From assembly GCA_020053105.1 (NCBI GenBank), contig JAGVNU010000123.1:1-34759 (forward strand): DNA of 34,759 bases. The letters run 5' to 3'. The position numbers and the translations under genes are program-made. Each line of letters opens with the position of its first letter. The stretch's first letter is position 1. Below are positions 8,519 to 17,076 of the stretch, one piece after another. The DNA comes from Thermodesulfovibrionia bacterium (GTDB lineage: Bacteria > Nitrospirota > Thermodesulfovibrionia > UBA6902). The notes beneath the pieces were generated by a model. The model had not been told where the DNA came from and ran no database searches. It saw only the letters and a program-made list of their open reading frames with translations.

Positions 8519-8734
8519 TTAGCATGAAACAGGCTTTAGATTATTACCGTTACCGTTAGATTTATTTTGGCCGTTGCCATTTTTGTAAATCTCGCATATT
8601 TCAAAATTCTTACTGCATAAATAAACTGCTCTCTCAATATCCTGGCTGCTCATTTTCACACAGTAACATTCATCAAACGGTTCCTTCAGGTGTGGGCACA
8701 ATCTCTTATTCGTATTTGTTGTTAGTATTAACAT
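8519..8734 (-). CDS. Small cysteine-rich protein of unknown function, 71 residues
   Basis: The frame is short but has a strong AGAGGAG ribosome site 5-6 bases before its ATG. The product has CPHLKEPFDECYC near the start, then VYLCSKNFEICEIYKNG, so five cysteines at roughly 13, 23, 25, 40 and 47. The CPxL...CxC...YLC...FExC spacing resembles many small uncharacterised bacterial proteins thought to bind a metal or form disulfides; I cannot name the family. The tail after residue 50 is rich in N, G and K and looks disordered. There is no signal peptide. It converges with the D,D-carboxypeptidase gene in an AT-rich stretch. Confidence 0.62.
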   Translation of the reverse strand: MLILTTNTNKRLCPHLKEPFDECYCVKMSSQDIERAVYLCSKNFEICEIYKNGNGQNKSNGNGNNLKPVSC

Positions 8735-9112
8735 GAATCTCCTCTTTGATATTATTTATAGAATATAAAGCAATATATATGCCAGGAAGGCTGAAAACAT
8801 TCAGGTGGTATTTTTTGTTTATTAATTAGATGGTTAGGATATGAAGATTTTCATGAATCAATGCTTAATATAGCTCAAATATTACCCTGCACAGAGACAT
8901 CATGTCACAACTATGTGCCATGACGCAGTTCAATGTTATGTTTATTTTTTAGGTGTATCTGACTGGTATTATCAATTTTCCCTGCAGATTTTTAGTGTTA
9001 TAAAAATCGTTGTATATTTGGGGCGTGAGAAGCTTCATCCACCAATCTTTTGAATAATCAGGGGAGGGAGTGTTTTGACATCAAAGGCGCAGCATAAGGT
9101 ATAGTGACAATG
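8735..9112. other. AT-rich intergenic stretch with an imperfect palindrome
   Basis: No open frame here has a ribosome site. The stretch separates the small cysteine-rich gene (leftward) from the end of the sigma-54 regulator gene. An imperfect palindrome lies at 8900-8923 (TCATGTCAC, six bases, GTGCCATGA, one mismatch per arm). A TTGACA (9075-9080) with TATAGT (9100-9105) points rightwards into the 3' end of the regulator gene; its spacing of 19 is long. No clear terminator is visible. Confidence 0.4.
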
Positions 9113-10816
9113 CTAAGTTCTTTCCTCTGTTATGCTGTACTCTTTAATTTTTCTGTAAATAGAGCGGCGGCTAATTCCCAGAAGCGAAGCAGCTTTTGTT
9201 TTGTTCCAGCCGGATTTTTCCAGGGCATCGAGTATTATCTGCGGATTGTCGATATCCCCGTTTCCGGAAAGGGCAGATTCGGCAACTTCAAATGACTGAA
9301 GTTCAGGGGGGAGGTGATCAACGGTAACAGCAGTCTGCCTGCAAAGTATAAAAGCATGCTCTAAGGCATGCTCCAATTCCCTTATATTCCCGGGCCAAGG
9401 ATATTCCATAAATATCTTTTCTACATCTGAAGAGATGGACATAATGTTCTTATTGAACTTGCTGTTGAATTTTTTTATAAAGTAATTTACAAGGAGCGGG
9501 ATATCATCACGACGATCTCTGAGAGGAGGCAGGGTCACTCTCATCACATTGAGACGATAGTATAGATCTTCTCTGAATTCACCGGCCTTGACCTTTTCCG
9601 AGAGGTCCTGATTCGATGCTGCAACTACCCGCACGTCCACCTTTATTGTTGTTGAATCGCCTACACGTTCAAATTCTTTTTCCTGGAGGACCCTGAGCAA
9701 CTCGATCTGGATCTTGGGCGATATGTCTGCAATTTCATCTAAAAAAATGGTCCCGCCGTCTGCGGTCTGGAAGCGTCCGATCTTGTCTTTAATCGCGCCT
9801 GTAAAAGAGCCCCTGACATGTCCGAACAATTCACTTTCGAGCAGGTTCTCGGACAGGGCTGAACAGTTCACCTTGACAATTGAGTTACGGCCCCGGCTGC
9901 CCTTATAATGAAGGGCCTCTGCAACCAGTTCCTTTCCGGTGCCGCTTTCACCTGTGATCATGACAGTGGTTTCAACGTCGGACAGCAATTCGATGAGAGA
10001 ATAGATTTCCTGCATTTTATCGCTTTTGCCAATAATCCTGTGAAATTGCTGGCGTTCATTCAGTTCTCTTTCCAGGTCAGTCAGCCGTGTTTCATCCTTA
10101 ACAACCATAACAGCGCCGGAAAATATTCCCTGACTGTCCAGCAAGGGTGAGGTAGACAGGGCCACAACCTGCTCCCTGCGGTTTATTAACTTGCATTCAA
10201 TGTGATTGAACTCAGCAGGTTGTTTTGAATCGACTGTTTCCACCAGCGCTTCAAAGCATTTACCCTTGCAGTTATCGTTCAGAGAGCTGAATACTTTTCC
10301 TATAGAATCGCGGTCAAAACCACATATATTGCCGGCGGCCTCATTTATTTCAAGCACCACCATGTCTTTATCGACCGTGATGATTGCATCCTTGACGCTC
10401 CTGAAAATGGCTTCAAGATTAGAGCGGTATTTCTCCTTTTCATCAATTACGGCCTTGTGTTGCAGCGCCACGTCAATTGCATGGAAGAGGGCGTCTTTTT
10501 GTATAGGCTTGGGGATGTAATCGAATGCCCCGAGGCGTACAGCCTCAGATGCCGTATCGATATTGGGATAACCGGTAATCATGATTACCGGGCAGTTGAT
10601 TTTTCTTTTCTTTATTTCCCGCAGCACATCCATGCCTGTCTTGCCTTTTAAGATGATATCGGCAAATACGACGTCAAAATTGTTTTTTGAGATATGGTCC
10701 ATTGCCTCATCAAAATCTTTTGCAGTGACTACCGCATAGTTCTCGGATGAAAGGAATTTATTGAAGGTAAACCGTATGCCTTCCTCATCATCAATTATCA
10801 GAATTTTTGCGTTCAT
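9113..10816 (-). CDS. Sigma-54-dependent response regulator with a PAS domain (NtrC family)
   Basis: The 567-residue protein has four parts. A receiver (1-120) has phospho-acceptor D53, acidic D9/D10 and K103. A PAS domain (about 128-245) carries cysteines C165, C183, C187 and C208. An AAA+ sigma-54 interaction domain (about 258-430) has Walker A GESGTGKE (289-296), a sigma-54 contact loop of GSFTGA form (336-341; GAFTGA is the common form) and Walker B GTIFLDE (355-361). A Fis-type helix-turn-helix (about 525-560) has TKAASLLGISRRSIYRK. It would activate RpoN-dependent promoters after phosphorylation by the adjacent kinase, whose reading frame it overlaps by four bases. A PAS between receiver and AAA+ modules is less usual than the plain NtrC layout. 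The target promoters are unknown. Confidence 0.93.
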   Translation of the reverse strand: MNAKILIIDDEEGIRFTFNKFLSSENYAVVTAKDFDEAMDHISKNNFDVVFADIILKGKTGMDVLREIKKRKINCPVIMITGYPNIDTASEAVRLGAFDYIPKPIQKDALFHAIDVALQHKAVIDEKEKYRSNLEAIFRSVKDAIITVDKDMVVLEINEAAGNICGFDRDSIGKVFSSLNDNCKGKCFEALVETVDSKQPAEFNHIECKLINRREQVVALSTSPLLDSQGIFSGAVMVVKDETRLTDLERELNERQQFHRIIGKSDKMQEIYSLIELLSDVETTVMITGESGTGKELVAEALHYKGSRGRNSIVKVNCSALSENLLESELFGHVRGSFTGAIKDKIGRFQTADGGTIFLDEIADISPKIQIELLRVLQEKEFERVGDSTTIKVDVRVVAASNQDLSEKVKAGEFREDLYYRLNVMRVTLPPLRDRRDDIPLLVNYFIKKFNSKFNKNIMSISSDVEKIFMEYPWPGNIRELEHALEHAFILCRQTAVTVDHLPPELQSFEVAESALSGNGDIDNPQIILDALEKSGWNKTKAASLLGISRRSIYRKIKEYSITEERT

Positions 10817-12813
10817 TCTTCGCCATCCCCGTTTATCGGAAGATTAATAGTTATTACGGTGAAATCGCCTTCAGCGCTGTTTATCAGGAGTTTACCGCCG
10901 TGCTCACTTATAATACCATGGCTTATACTTAATCCTAAGCCGGTCCCTATTCTATTGGGTTTAGTTGAGAAAAAGGGATTAACGACCTTGTCGATTACAT
11001 TCGCGGGGATCCCTGTCCCGTTGTCCAGAAAAACGATCCTTACATATTTTTGACCATCAATCCTTATTTCGTCACATTTGATCTCAAGGATTTTGTTTTC
11101 GTGGGTCCCGGGGTATTTTTGATTCAGGGCGAACCGGGAATTGCTGATAATATTTAAAAAGACCTGCTGTATCTGTTGCGGGTGTACAGGGATTTTTATA
11201 GGCCTTGAGGGGATATCGACTGTAAGATGGATTCCGTCTTTTCTGATTTGTGCTGATGTTAAAGACAGGGTATCGGAAAAGATTTCATGAAGGGGCATTA
11301 AACACTTCTCCTCTTTCCTGATGCGCGCAAATGAGAGGAGACTTTTGACAATTGTAGCAATCCGGTCTCCGTCTTTAATAATCCTTCGGGCGATTTCATC
11401 GTCCCTGTTTTCCGTCTTGAATTCGTCAATTAATATTTGCCCGTAATTGACGATATTATTGATAGGATTATTTATCTCATGAGCGACCCCGGCTGCGAGT
11501 TCGCCGAGAGAGGCCAGGTGTCTGGTGCGCGTAGCGCCGGCCTCCAAATTTATCTTCTCTGTAATATCTCTTGCAAGCTCTATGACACTTTTAACTTTCC
11601 CGGTCTCATCTTTGATAGGAAATGCCCTTATGTCCCAAATCTTGTCCTGGGCCGCTGATATTTCAGAGGCCTCCTCCTTTCCGGACATAAAGCTCCTGAG
11701 CGTCGGACAATTATCGCAAGGTGAAATTAAGTTGCAGCAGGAACTATAGCAGTACTGGCCGGGAAGTTCGGAGCCATCCTTATTGAGTAGAGCAGCGGCT
11801 TTGTTCGCCCACATTATTTTCAAATCAGGCGAGAGGAGGACCAAATTGTCAGGAATGCCATTGAGAAGGGCATCAAATTCCTGCGACAGGTTTCGGAACT
11901 TTCCTTCGCTTTTTTGCAGGGCCTCAACTGCTGTCTTGCGTTCAGCTATTTCATCTTTTAACTGCTCATTTATAATTCGCAGTTTGTATGTTCGCTCTTC
12001 TACCCTTAACTCGAGTTCGTCTTTGGCTTTTCGTATCGCTTCTTCCGCCCTCTTACGCTCAGAAACATCCCTTGCAATATGAATTAATCCTACTAACTGA
12101 TTATTACTGTCCAGCCGGGGCATAGACCTGATTTCAATATACATGTTTAAATGAGGTTCGTAAATTTCAAAGTTTGCGGGAATCCCTGTCTTGAGACAAC
12201 TACAGCTGGGACATCCAGGAGGCGGGCATTCTGTCCCGTGATAATACTTGAAACACTTATGGAGGACACTACCGTCTACATGAGGCAAGCTCAACATATC
12301 CTGCGCTGCCCTGTTCGCATAAATTATATTAAAATCTTTGTCGTGGACAGTAATCATGTCCGTGATTGTGTGGAAAGTTTCTTCCCAATCCTGCTTTGAC
12401 TGAAAAATCAACGCTTCCATGTTCTTACGGTTGCTTATCACATATAAGGCAAACTGCACCGCAGGCTTATTTTGGTAAGTGAAATAATTCGCTGAGATCT
12501 CAACATCAACGGCCGTACCGTCGTCACGCCGGATTTTTATTTCAAGAGGAGACAATTCAGTTTTTCCTTCTATTGTTTGTTGAAAGTACTGTTTGACGGC
12601 CGCATGGTAATCCGGCTGCAGAAAATCAAAGACTGGTCTGCCGATAAGGTGTCCCGGACCAGGCATGCCGAAAAGCCTTGCCCCTGCATTATTTAACAAT
12701 ACTATTCTGTCGTGACATTCAGCACCGATAGCAAGGGGAGAATTGTATATAAGCTGACGGTATTGTTCGTAGCTTTCATGTATTGATTCTTCTAATTCAG
12801 GTTTATAGGCCAT
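10813..12813 (-). CDS. Multi-PAS sensor histidine kinase with cysteine-rich PAS domains
   Basis: The 666-residue protein has no membrane segments, so it probably senses a cytosolic signal. Order: PAS1 (16-130), PAS2 (142-255), a charged coiled coil (255-305), PAS3 (305-420), dimerisation/phospho-acceptor domain with H445 in GVAHEINNP (430-495), and an HATPase domain (540-657) with N554/N558, FLDNGTGIP and GTGLGLSI. PAS2 carries C187, C196, C201, C204 and C206 in CFKYYHGTECPPPGCPSCSC; PAS3 carries C355, C359, C360, C366 and C369. Such clusters suggest a metal, iron-sulfur or redox sensor, which is inference. It is the cognate kinase of the overlapping sigma-54 regulator. No good ribosome binding site precedes ATG 12813. 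Confidence 0.9.
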   Translation of the reverse strand: MAYKPELEESIHESYEQYRQLIYNSPLAIGAECHDRIVLLNNAGARLFGMPGPGHLIGRPVFDFLQPDYHAAVKQYFQQTIEGKTELSPLEIKIRRDDGTAVDVEISANYFTYQNKPAVQFALYVISNRKNMEALIFQSKQDWEETFHTITDMITVHDKDFNIIYANRAAQDMLSLPHVDGSVLHKCFKYYHGTECPPPGCPSCSCLKTGIPANFEIYEPHLNMYIEIRSMPRLDSNNQLVGLIHIARDVSERKRAEEAIRKAKDELELRVEERTYKLRIINEQLKDEIAERKTAVEALQKSEGKFRNLSQEFDALLNGIPDNLVLLSPDLKIMWANKAAALLNKDGSELPGQYCYSSCCNLISPCDNCPTLRSFMSGKEEASEISAAQDKIWDIRAFPIKDETGKVKSVIELARDITEKINLEAGATRTRHLASLGELAAGVAHEINNPINNIVNYGQILIDEFKTENRDDEIARRIIKDGDRIATIVKSLLSFARIRKEEKCLMPLHEIFSDTLSLTSAQIRKDGIHLTVDIPSRPIKIPVHPQQIQQVFLNIISNSRFALNQKYPGTHENKILEIKCDEIRIDGQKYVRIVFLDNGTGIPANVIDKVVNPFFSTKPNRIGTGLGLSISHGIISEHGGKLLINSAEGDFTVITINLPINGDGEE

Positions 12814-12860
12814 AAATTACAATAGATTGATAGCAGGAGTTTTTATCAGCGAATTGTTTT

Positions 12861-12890
12861 ATTTTACCTTAAATGGGTCTTTATAAACAA
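12861..12890 (-). promoter_or_regulatory. Possible promoter of the kinase/regulator operon
   Basis: On the reverse strand a -10 of TAAAAT (12866-12861) lies 18 bases after TTGTTT (12890-12885). The -10 has one mismatch to consensus; the -35 is weak. It would start transcription about 40 bases before the kinase ATG. It is the best candidate in this interval, but not strong. Confidence 0.35.
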
Positions 12891-13028
12891 TACAAACCAG
12901 CGGACTTCCACGCCTAATAAACTATAGTTACCATGAGAAAATCAAATAACGACCGGCTCTTTCATTTTTTCAAAGACCTGCAGTTTACAGACAGCAGACG
13001 AGCCGATATTTTTATAAAATATTTCTTG

Positions 13029-13057
13029 TTGATTGGACGACATGTTTTTGATATGAT
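13029..13057 (+). promoter_or_regulatory. Sigma-70 type promoter of the aldolase gene
   Basis: TTGATT (13029-13034) and TATGAT (13052-13057) are separated by 17 bases, an ideal spacing, with four of six and five of six consensus positions matched. Initiation near 13064 would give a leader of about 160 bases. Confidence 0.55.
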
Positions 13058-13222
13058 GTTTTCATCTAAATATTAAATAATTTAATTAGTTATAAGGATT
13101 ACAAAACTGGCCCAATATCTGAAGAAATAATTGCAGGATAAGGAATTATTAAAATAAATCAGGTAAAATATTTTTTTGTTGATATCAGCTGCATCGTCAA
13201 TATTTAATACTGAGGAGGAAAC

Positions 13223-14584
13223 ATGGGAGATGTATTAGCAAAGCTCAAAGATTGTATCAGTATCAGTGACGGGAAGGTCCGGGTCAATAATGGAAGCGCG
13301 GTGAGGGGGTTAATGGACGACCTTATCTATGAAGCGGTCTTTAATGCTGATGAGGAAAAGAGGAAAGGGCTCCAGAGACTTGTAATCGAGATAGCAAAAC
13401 AGATGGGGGCGGTCCCGGCATCTATCCAGTCCCTTTATGAGGAGATGGGAAAGAATTATCCCGGCTTTTCTGTCCCTGCAATAAATATCAGGGGGTTAAC
13501 TTACGATACAGCAAAGGTCATATTCAAAAAGGCCATAGAGAAAAATGCCGGCGCAATGATATTTGAAATAGCCCGCTCCGAGATCGGCTATACAAAACAG
13601 AGACCGATCGAGTATTCCGCTGCCGTACTGGCGGCTGCGGTAAAGGAAGGATACACAGGCCCTGTTTTTATTCAGGGCGACCACTTCCAGCTTGTAAGAA
13701 AACATTATCTTGCCGATCCAAAGCCTGAAACAGACTATGTAATGGGTCTGATTAAAGAAGCTATAGAAGCAGAATTTTATAACATCGACCTCGACACATC
13801 CACTCTTTGTGATCTTGATAAGAAAGATTTGAAAGAGGAGCAGAGACCGAATTTTGAAGCAGCTGCAAAGCTTTCGACATATATCAGAGAAATAGAACCG
13901 AAGGGGATCACAGTCTCGATCGGCGGAGAAATAGGAGAGATAGGCGGCAAGAACAGCACGCCCGAAGAGATGAGGGCATACCTTGACGGCTTTAAAGAAA
14001 CGATGAAATCGGGCAAGGGAGTAAGCAAGTTAAGCGTTCAGACAGGGACCTCTCATGGGGGTGTTGTGCTTCCTGATGGAACATTGGCCCAGGTCAAAAT
14101 TGATTTTGACACCCTGAAAAAAATCTCCGAGGTTGCGAGAAAGGAATATGGGCTGTCAGGAGCTGTTCAGCATGGGGCCTCAACCCTGCCGGATAATGCA
14201 TTTCACAAATTCCCTGAAACCACTACTTCCGAAGTCCATCTTGCAACGGGTTTTCAGAACATCATGTATGACAGCCCCTCGCTTCCGGCCGACTTCAGAG
14301 ACTTTGTCTATAAGCATATTAAAGAGAACTTCGGCAAAGAGAAAAGGGAAAGCCAGACCGAAGAGCAGTTCATATACAGCACCCGGAAAAAGGGCTTCGG
14401 CCTGATAAAGCAGAAATGGTGGGACCTCCCCGCAAATGTAAAGGGCCCTATCATGAAAGAGCTTTCAGACAAGTTTGAGCTTCTTTTCAATGAGCTTAAG
14501 GTCGGCGGTTCAAAGGCGCTTGTCGATAAGACTGTAAAACCGGTAATAGTTGAGAAGAAGGTGCCGGACAATATTTTGGGTTAG
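13223..14584 (+). CDS. Class II (metal-dependent) fructose-bisphosphate aldolase, long form
   Basis: The 453-residue protein belongs to the class II aldolase family, which cleaves fructose-1,6-bisphosphate to dihydroxyacetone phosphate and glyceraldehyde-3-phosphate or runs in reverse in gluconeogenesis. Family motifs: IQGDHFQL (151-158; the DH pair gives the catalytic Asp and a metal His), GGEIGEIGGKN (234-244), GTSHGGV (275-281) and VQHGAST (315-321) with further metal histidines H278 and H317. At 453 residues it is longer than the common ~300-360-residue enzymes; the extra parts are an N-terminal helical region (1-85) and a C-terminal extension after ~345. GGAGG lies six bases before the ATG. 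It stands alone between its own promoter and a strong terminator. A related ketose-bisphosphate aldolase specificity cannot be excluded. Confidence 0.85.
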   Translation: MGDVLAKLKDCISISDGKVRVNNGSAVRGLMDDLIYEAVFNADEEKRKGLQRLVIEIAKQMGAVPASIQSLYEEMGKNYPGFSVPAINIRGLTYDTAKVIFKKAIEKNAGAMIFEIARSEIGYTKQRPIEYSAAVLAAAVKEGYTGPVFIQGDHFQLVRKHYLADPKPETDYVMGLIKEAIEAEFYNIDLDTSTLCDLDKKDLKEEQRPNFEAAAKLSTYIREIEPKGITVSIGGEIGEIGGKNSTPEEMRAYLDGFKETMKSGKGVSKLSVQTGTSHGGVVLPDGTLAQVKIDFDTLKKISEVARKEYGLSGAVQHGASTLPDNAFHKFPETTTSEVHLATGFQNIMYDSPSLPADFRDFVYKHIKENFGKEKRESQTEEQFIYSTRKKGFGLIKQKWWDLPANVKGPIMKELSDKFELLFNELKVGGSKALVDKTVKPVIVEKKVPDNILG

Positions 14585-14637
14585 TTATAAGTTACATATA
14601 GCAGGCCGAACATCCAGCCTGTTTTGCATAAGAAAAC

Positions 14638-14673
14638 AAGAAGGGGCCCAGGCAATAGCTTGGGCCCCTTCTT
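14638..14673 (+). terminator. Strong intrinsic terminator after the aldolase gene
   Basis: AAGAAGGGGCCCA (14638-14650) pairs perfectly with TGGGCCCCTTCTT (14661-14673). The stem can extend inward by three pairs, including one G-U, to an AATA tetraloop. A T-rich tract (14681-14690) follows a few bases later. It ends the aldolase transcript and insulates the ruvA cluster. Confidence 0.9.
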
Positions 14674-14784
14674 ATTGAACTTTTTGTTTTAATCTGTGAA
14701 ATCTCTGGATGTTACTTCCGTTTTCAGGGTAACGAATTTAGCAATAAGTCCCGGACATCTGGTATTCTATTTCAGGAATTCAAT

Positions 14785-14799
14785 GGAGGCCTGATCTTG
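14785..14799 (+). promoter_or_regulatory. Ribosome binding site fixing a TTG start for ruvA
   Basis: GGAGG (14785-14789) sits seven bases before TTG (14797-14799). The RuvA N-terminus (MIASLKG) begins at exactly this codon, so ruvA uses TTG as its start. Confidence 0.8.
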
Positions 14800-15384
14800 A
14801 TAGCATCCCTTAAAGGCATAGTCCAGAGTAAAAAACCGGAAGGAATAATCATAGAGGTAAACGGAGTCGGTTACCGTGTGAGCGTTCCTCTTTGCAGTCT
14901 TGCTGATATCCCGGAGCACGGTGAAAAGGTATTCCTCCATACATATACTCATGTGAGGGAAGACTCCCTGCAGTTATTCGGATTTCTGTCAGAAGAAGAG
15001 CGGAAAGTGTTCACCACCCTTTTAGGTATCAGCGGGATCGGCCCCAAGCTTGGCCTTGCCATACTTTCCGGAATGCCTGTCATGAGGTTCATTGAATCAG
15101 TGAACAATGAGGATGTTGCTTTGCTCTCGACCATTCCCGGCCTGGGCAAGAAAACAGCCTCAAGGCTGGTCCTCGAACTGAAGGGGAAATTGCCGTCTAT
15201 GGGACCAGACGGAGCATATGGATCAAAAGAACGCTCTGTCGCCGAGGATGCGATATCAGCGCTCGTCAATTTAGGATACAAGAAGCCTTATGCTGAAAAG
15301 GCGGTAGACAATGCAGTGAGGAGCGGGACGGACGCAATTGAAGATATCATAAAGGAAGCATTAAAATATCTTACTGATAAATAA
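14797..15384 (+). CDS. ruvA: Holliday junction branch-migration protein RuvA
   Basis: The 195-residue protein starts with the conserved MIASLKGIV and contains the OB-fold domain I (about 1-62), the helix-hairpin-helix domain II with GISGIGPKLGLAILSG and IPGLGKKTASRLVLELKGK, a short flexible linker (SMGPDGAYGSKE), and the C-terminal domain III (about 148-195) that binds RuvB. RuvA tetramers hold the four-way junction open while RuvB drives branch migration. The gene uses a TTG start. ruvC, often just upstream, is not here; the terminator of the aldolase gene precedes instead. ruvB follows after three bases. Confidence 0.97.
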   Translation: MIASLKGIVQSKKPEGIIIEVNGVGYRVSVPLCSLADIPEHGEKVFLHTYTHVREDSLQLFGFLSEEERKVFTTLLGISGIGPKLGLAILSGMPVMRFIESVNNEDVALLSTIPGLGKKTASRLVLELKGKLPSMGPDGAYGSKERSVAEDAISALVNLGYKKPYAEKAVDNAVRSGTDAIEDIIKEALKYLTDK

Positions 15385-15387
15385 GTC

Positions 15388-16404
15388 ATGAAAGAAATCC
15401 CTGAAAGAAGCATTACCCCCGAAGAAATCTCAGAGGATGTGAATTTTGAACAGAGCGTAAGGCCGCGCTCTTTTGAAGAATTTGTCGGCCAGGACAAGAT
15501 TAAGGAAAATCTTAAAGTCTACATACAGGCGGCAAGACAAAGGAATGAGGCGCTGGACCACGTCCTGTTCTGCGGACCCCCGGGGCTAGGTAAGACAACC
15601 CTGGCGCATATTATTGCCTCTGAACTCGGGGCGGATATAAAAGTAACTTCAGGCCCTGTGCTCGAAAGACCTGGCGATCTGGCCGCAATACTTACAAACC
15701 TTGGAGAAAAGGACATACTCTTCATTGACGAAATCCACAGGATGCCGAGGATCGCGGAAGAGATCCTCTATCCTGCGATGGAGGATTTTCAACTGGATAT
15801 TATCATTGGACAGGGGCCCAGCGCGAGGTCATTGAAACTTAACCTCCCCAGGTTCACCCTCATCGGCGCTACAACAAGGACGGGCCTGCTCACGTCTCCT
15901 TTAAGAGACCGCTTCGGGATAATCAACCGGCTGGATTTCTACAAACCCGATGACCTTGAAACGATTCTTCTGCGCTCAGCAAGGATATTAAATTCCGAGA
16001 TCAGGAAAGAGGCCGCTTCCGAGATAGCCTCAAGATCAAGGGGCACACCAAGGATAGCAAACAGGCTGCTCAGGCGCACGAGGGACTTTGCCCAGGTAAA
16101 AAGCGATGGCGTTATCGAAATGGGCATAACAAAAGAGGCGTTGAAGGCAATGGATGTTGACCGGATGGGCTTTGATGATATGGACAGAAAACTGCTGCTT
16201 ACCATAATCGAAAAATACAGCGGCGGCCCGGTTGGGCTCGAAACCCTTGCATCATCAATCCGTGAAGAAAAAGACACCATCGAAGATGTATATGAGCCCT
16301 ATCTTCTGCAGCAGGGTTTTATTGACAGGACCCCGAGAGGCCGGGTAGCTACGAGTATTGCATATGAGTATTTCGGTATTAAAAAAGAGTCCGGATTATT
16401 TTAA
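15388..16404 (+). CDS. ruvB: Holliday junction branch-migration ATPase RuvB
   Basis: The 338-residue AAA+ motor has Walker A GPPGLGKT (63-70), Walker B LFIDEIHR (111-118), sensor 1 GATTRTG (160-166), an arginine finger region PLRDRFG (171-177) and the C-terminal winged helix (about 255-335) ending in [11 protein letters not shown]. The usual N-terminal [11 protein letters not shown] is present. It works as hexameric rings on both sides of RuvA. It lies three bases after ruvA and 18 bases before queH; its own ribosome site is weak, which suggests translation coupled to ruvA. Confidence 0.98.
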   Translation: MKEIPERSITPEEISEDVNFEQSVRPRSFEEFVGQDKIKENLKVYIQAARQRNEALDHVLFCGPPGLGKTTLAHIIASELGADIKVTSGPVLERPGDLAAILTNLGEKDILFIDEIHRMPRIAEEILYPAMEDFQLDIIIGQGPSARSLKLNLPRFTLIGATTRTGLLTSPLRDRFGIINRLDFYKPDDLETILLRSARILNSEIRKEAASEIASRSRGTPRIANRLLRRTRDFAQVKSDGVIEMGITKEALKAMDVDRMGFDDMDRKLLLTIIEKYSGGPVGLETLASSIREEKDTIEDVYEPYLLQQGFIDRTPRGRVATSIAYEYFGIKKESGLF

Positions 16405-16422
16405 ATCTTCGGAGCATTATAA

Positions 16423-17022
16423 ATGAACATCCTCCTTCACATCTGCTGCAGTAATTGCTCTATTTACCCTGTCAGAATACTACGGTCAGAAAAACACGAT
16501 CTTACAGGCTTCTGGTTCAACCCGAATATTCATCCTTATGAGGAGTATAATTTAAGGCTCGATTCAGTAAAAAGATTGGCAGGGGAATGGAAGTTTGAGG
16601 TGAGTTATACAGAGGATTATTCACCTGAGGAATATTTTCAAATGTTTAATATGTCAGATGATGTTTTAATTGATAAGAGCGGTCCGGGCAGCTTGAGTGT
16701 TCCCCCGTCTCCTGAACGCTGCAGGTCCTGTTATCAGCTTCGTCTTGAAAAGACCGCTGCACATGCTCAAAAGGAGGGCTTTGATGCGTTCTCAACGACT
16801 TTGTTGATCAGCCCTTATCAGGATTTTGCACAGATAATGTCTGCAGGAGAAGAGCTGGCTGTCAAATACAATGTACAGTTCCATTCAGGAGATTACAGGC
16901 CTCATTTCAGGGAGGCCATGGCTCTTGCAAAAGAGCTCGGCCTGTACAGACAAAAGTATTGCGGGTGTATATTCAGCAAAGAGGAAAGAAAAAAAAGAAA
17001 AACGTCAAATAACAGAGATTAA
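16423..17022 (+). CDS. queH: Epoxyqueuosine reductase QueH
   Basis: The 199-residue protein has the QueH (former DUF208) cysteine pattern: C8-C9 in HICCSNC, C100 and C103 in ERCRSCYQLRL, and C180 and C182 in YCGCIFS. In characterised QueH the first four are thought to hold a [4Fe-4S] cluster and the last pair is redox-active. QueH catalyses the last step of queuosine biosynthesis, reducing epoxyqueuosine in the tRNA anticodon to queuosine, and replaces the unrelated cobalamin-dependent QueG. queA, the preceding step, lies three genes downstream in the same cluster. The lysine-rich tail after 187 is not conserved in the family as far as I know. Confidence 0.93.
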   Translation: MNILLHICCSNCSIYPVRILRSEKHDLTGFWFNPNIHPYEEYNLRLDSVKRLAGEWKFEVSYTEDYSPEEYFQMFNMSDDVLIDKSGPGSLSVPPSPERCRSCYQLRLEKTAAHAQKEGFDAFSTTLLISPYQDFAQIMSAGEELAVKYNVQFHSGDYRPHFREAMALAKELGLYRQKYCGCIFSKEERKKRKTSNNRD

Positions 17023-17076
17023 TCATTTGGTATTTATTTGTAATTTGGATTTAGGAATTGGGATTTATAAGCAGTT

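Larger units (their letters stand above)
12814..13222. other. Divergent intergenic region between the kinase and aldolase genes
   Basis: About 400 AT-rich bases contain no gene. It holds the possible leftward kinase promoter (12861-12890) and a better rightward promoter (13029-13057). A second rightward candidate, TTGATA followed by an AT-rich -10 around 13203, is weaker. GGAGG (13213-13217) just before 13223 is the aldolase ribosome site. The leader of about 160 bases between the main promoter and the aldolase shows no riboswitch fold that I can recognise. Confidence 0.4.

Noticed and set aside
8904-8920. Sigma-54 (-24/-12) promoter-like TGGCAC with a following TTG on the reverse strand
   Set aside because: The distance between the two elements is one base short and the GC of the -12 element is missing.
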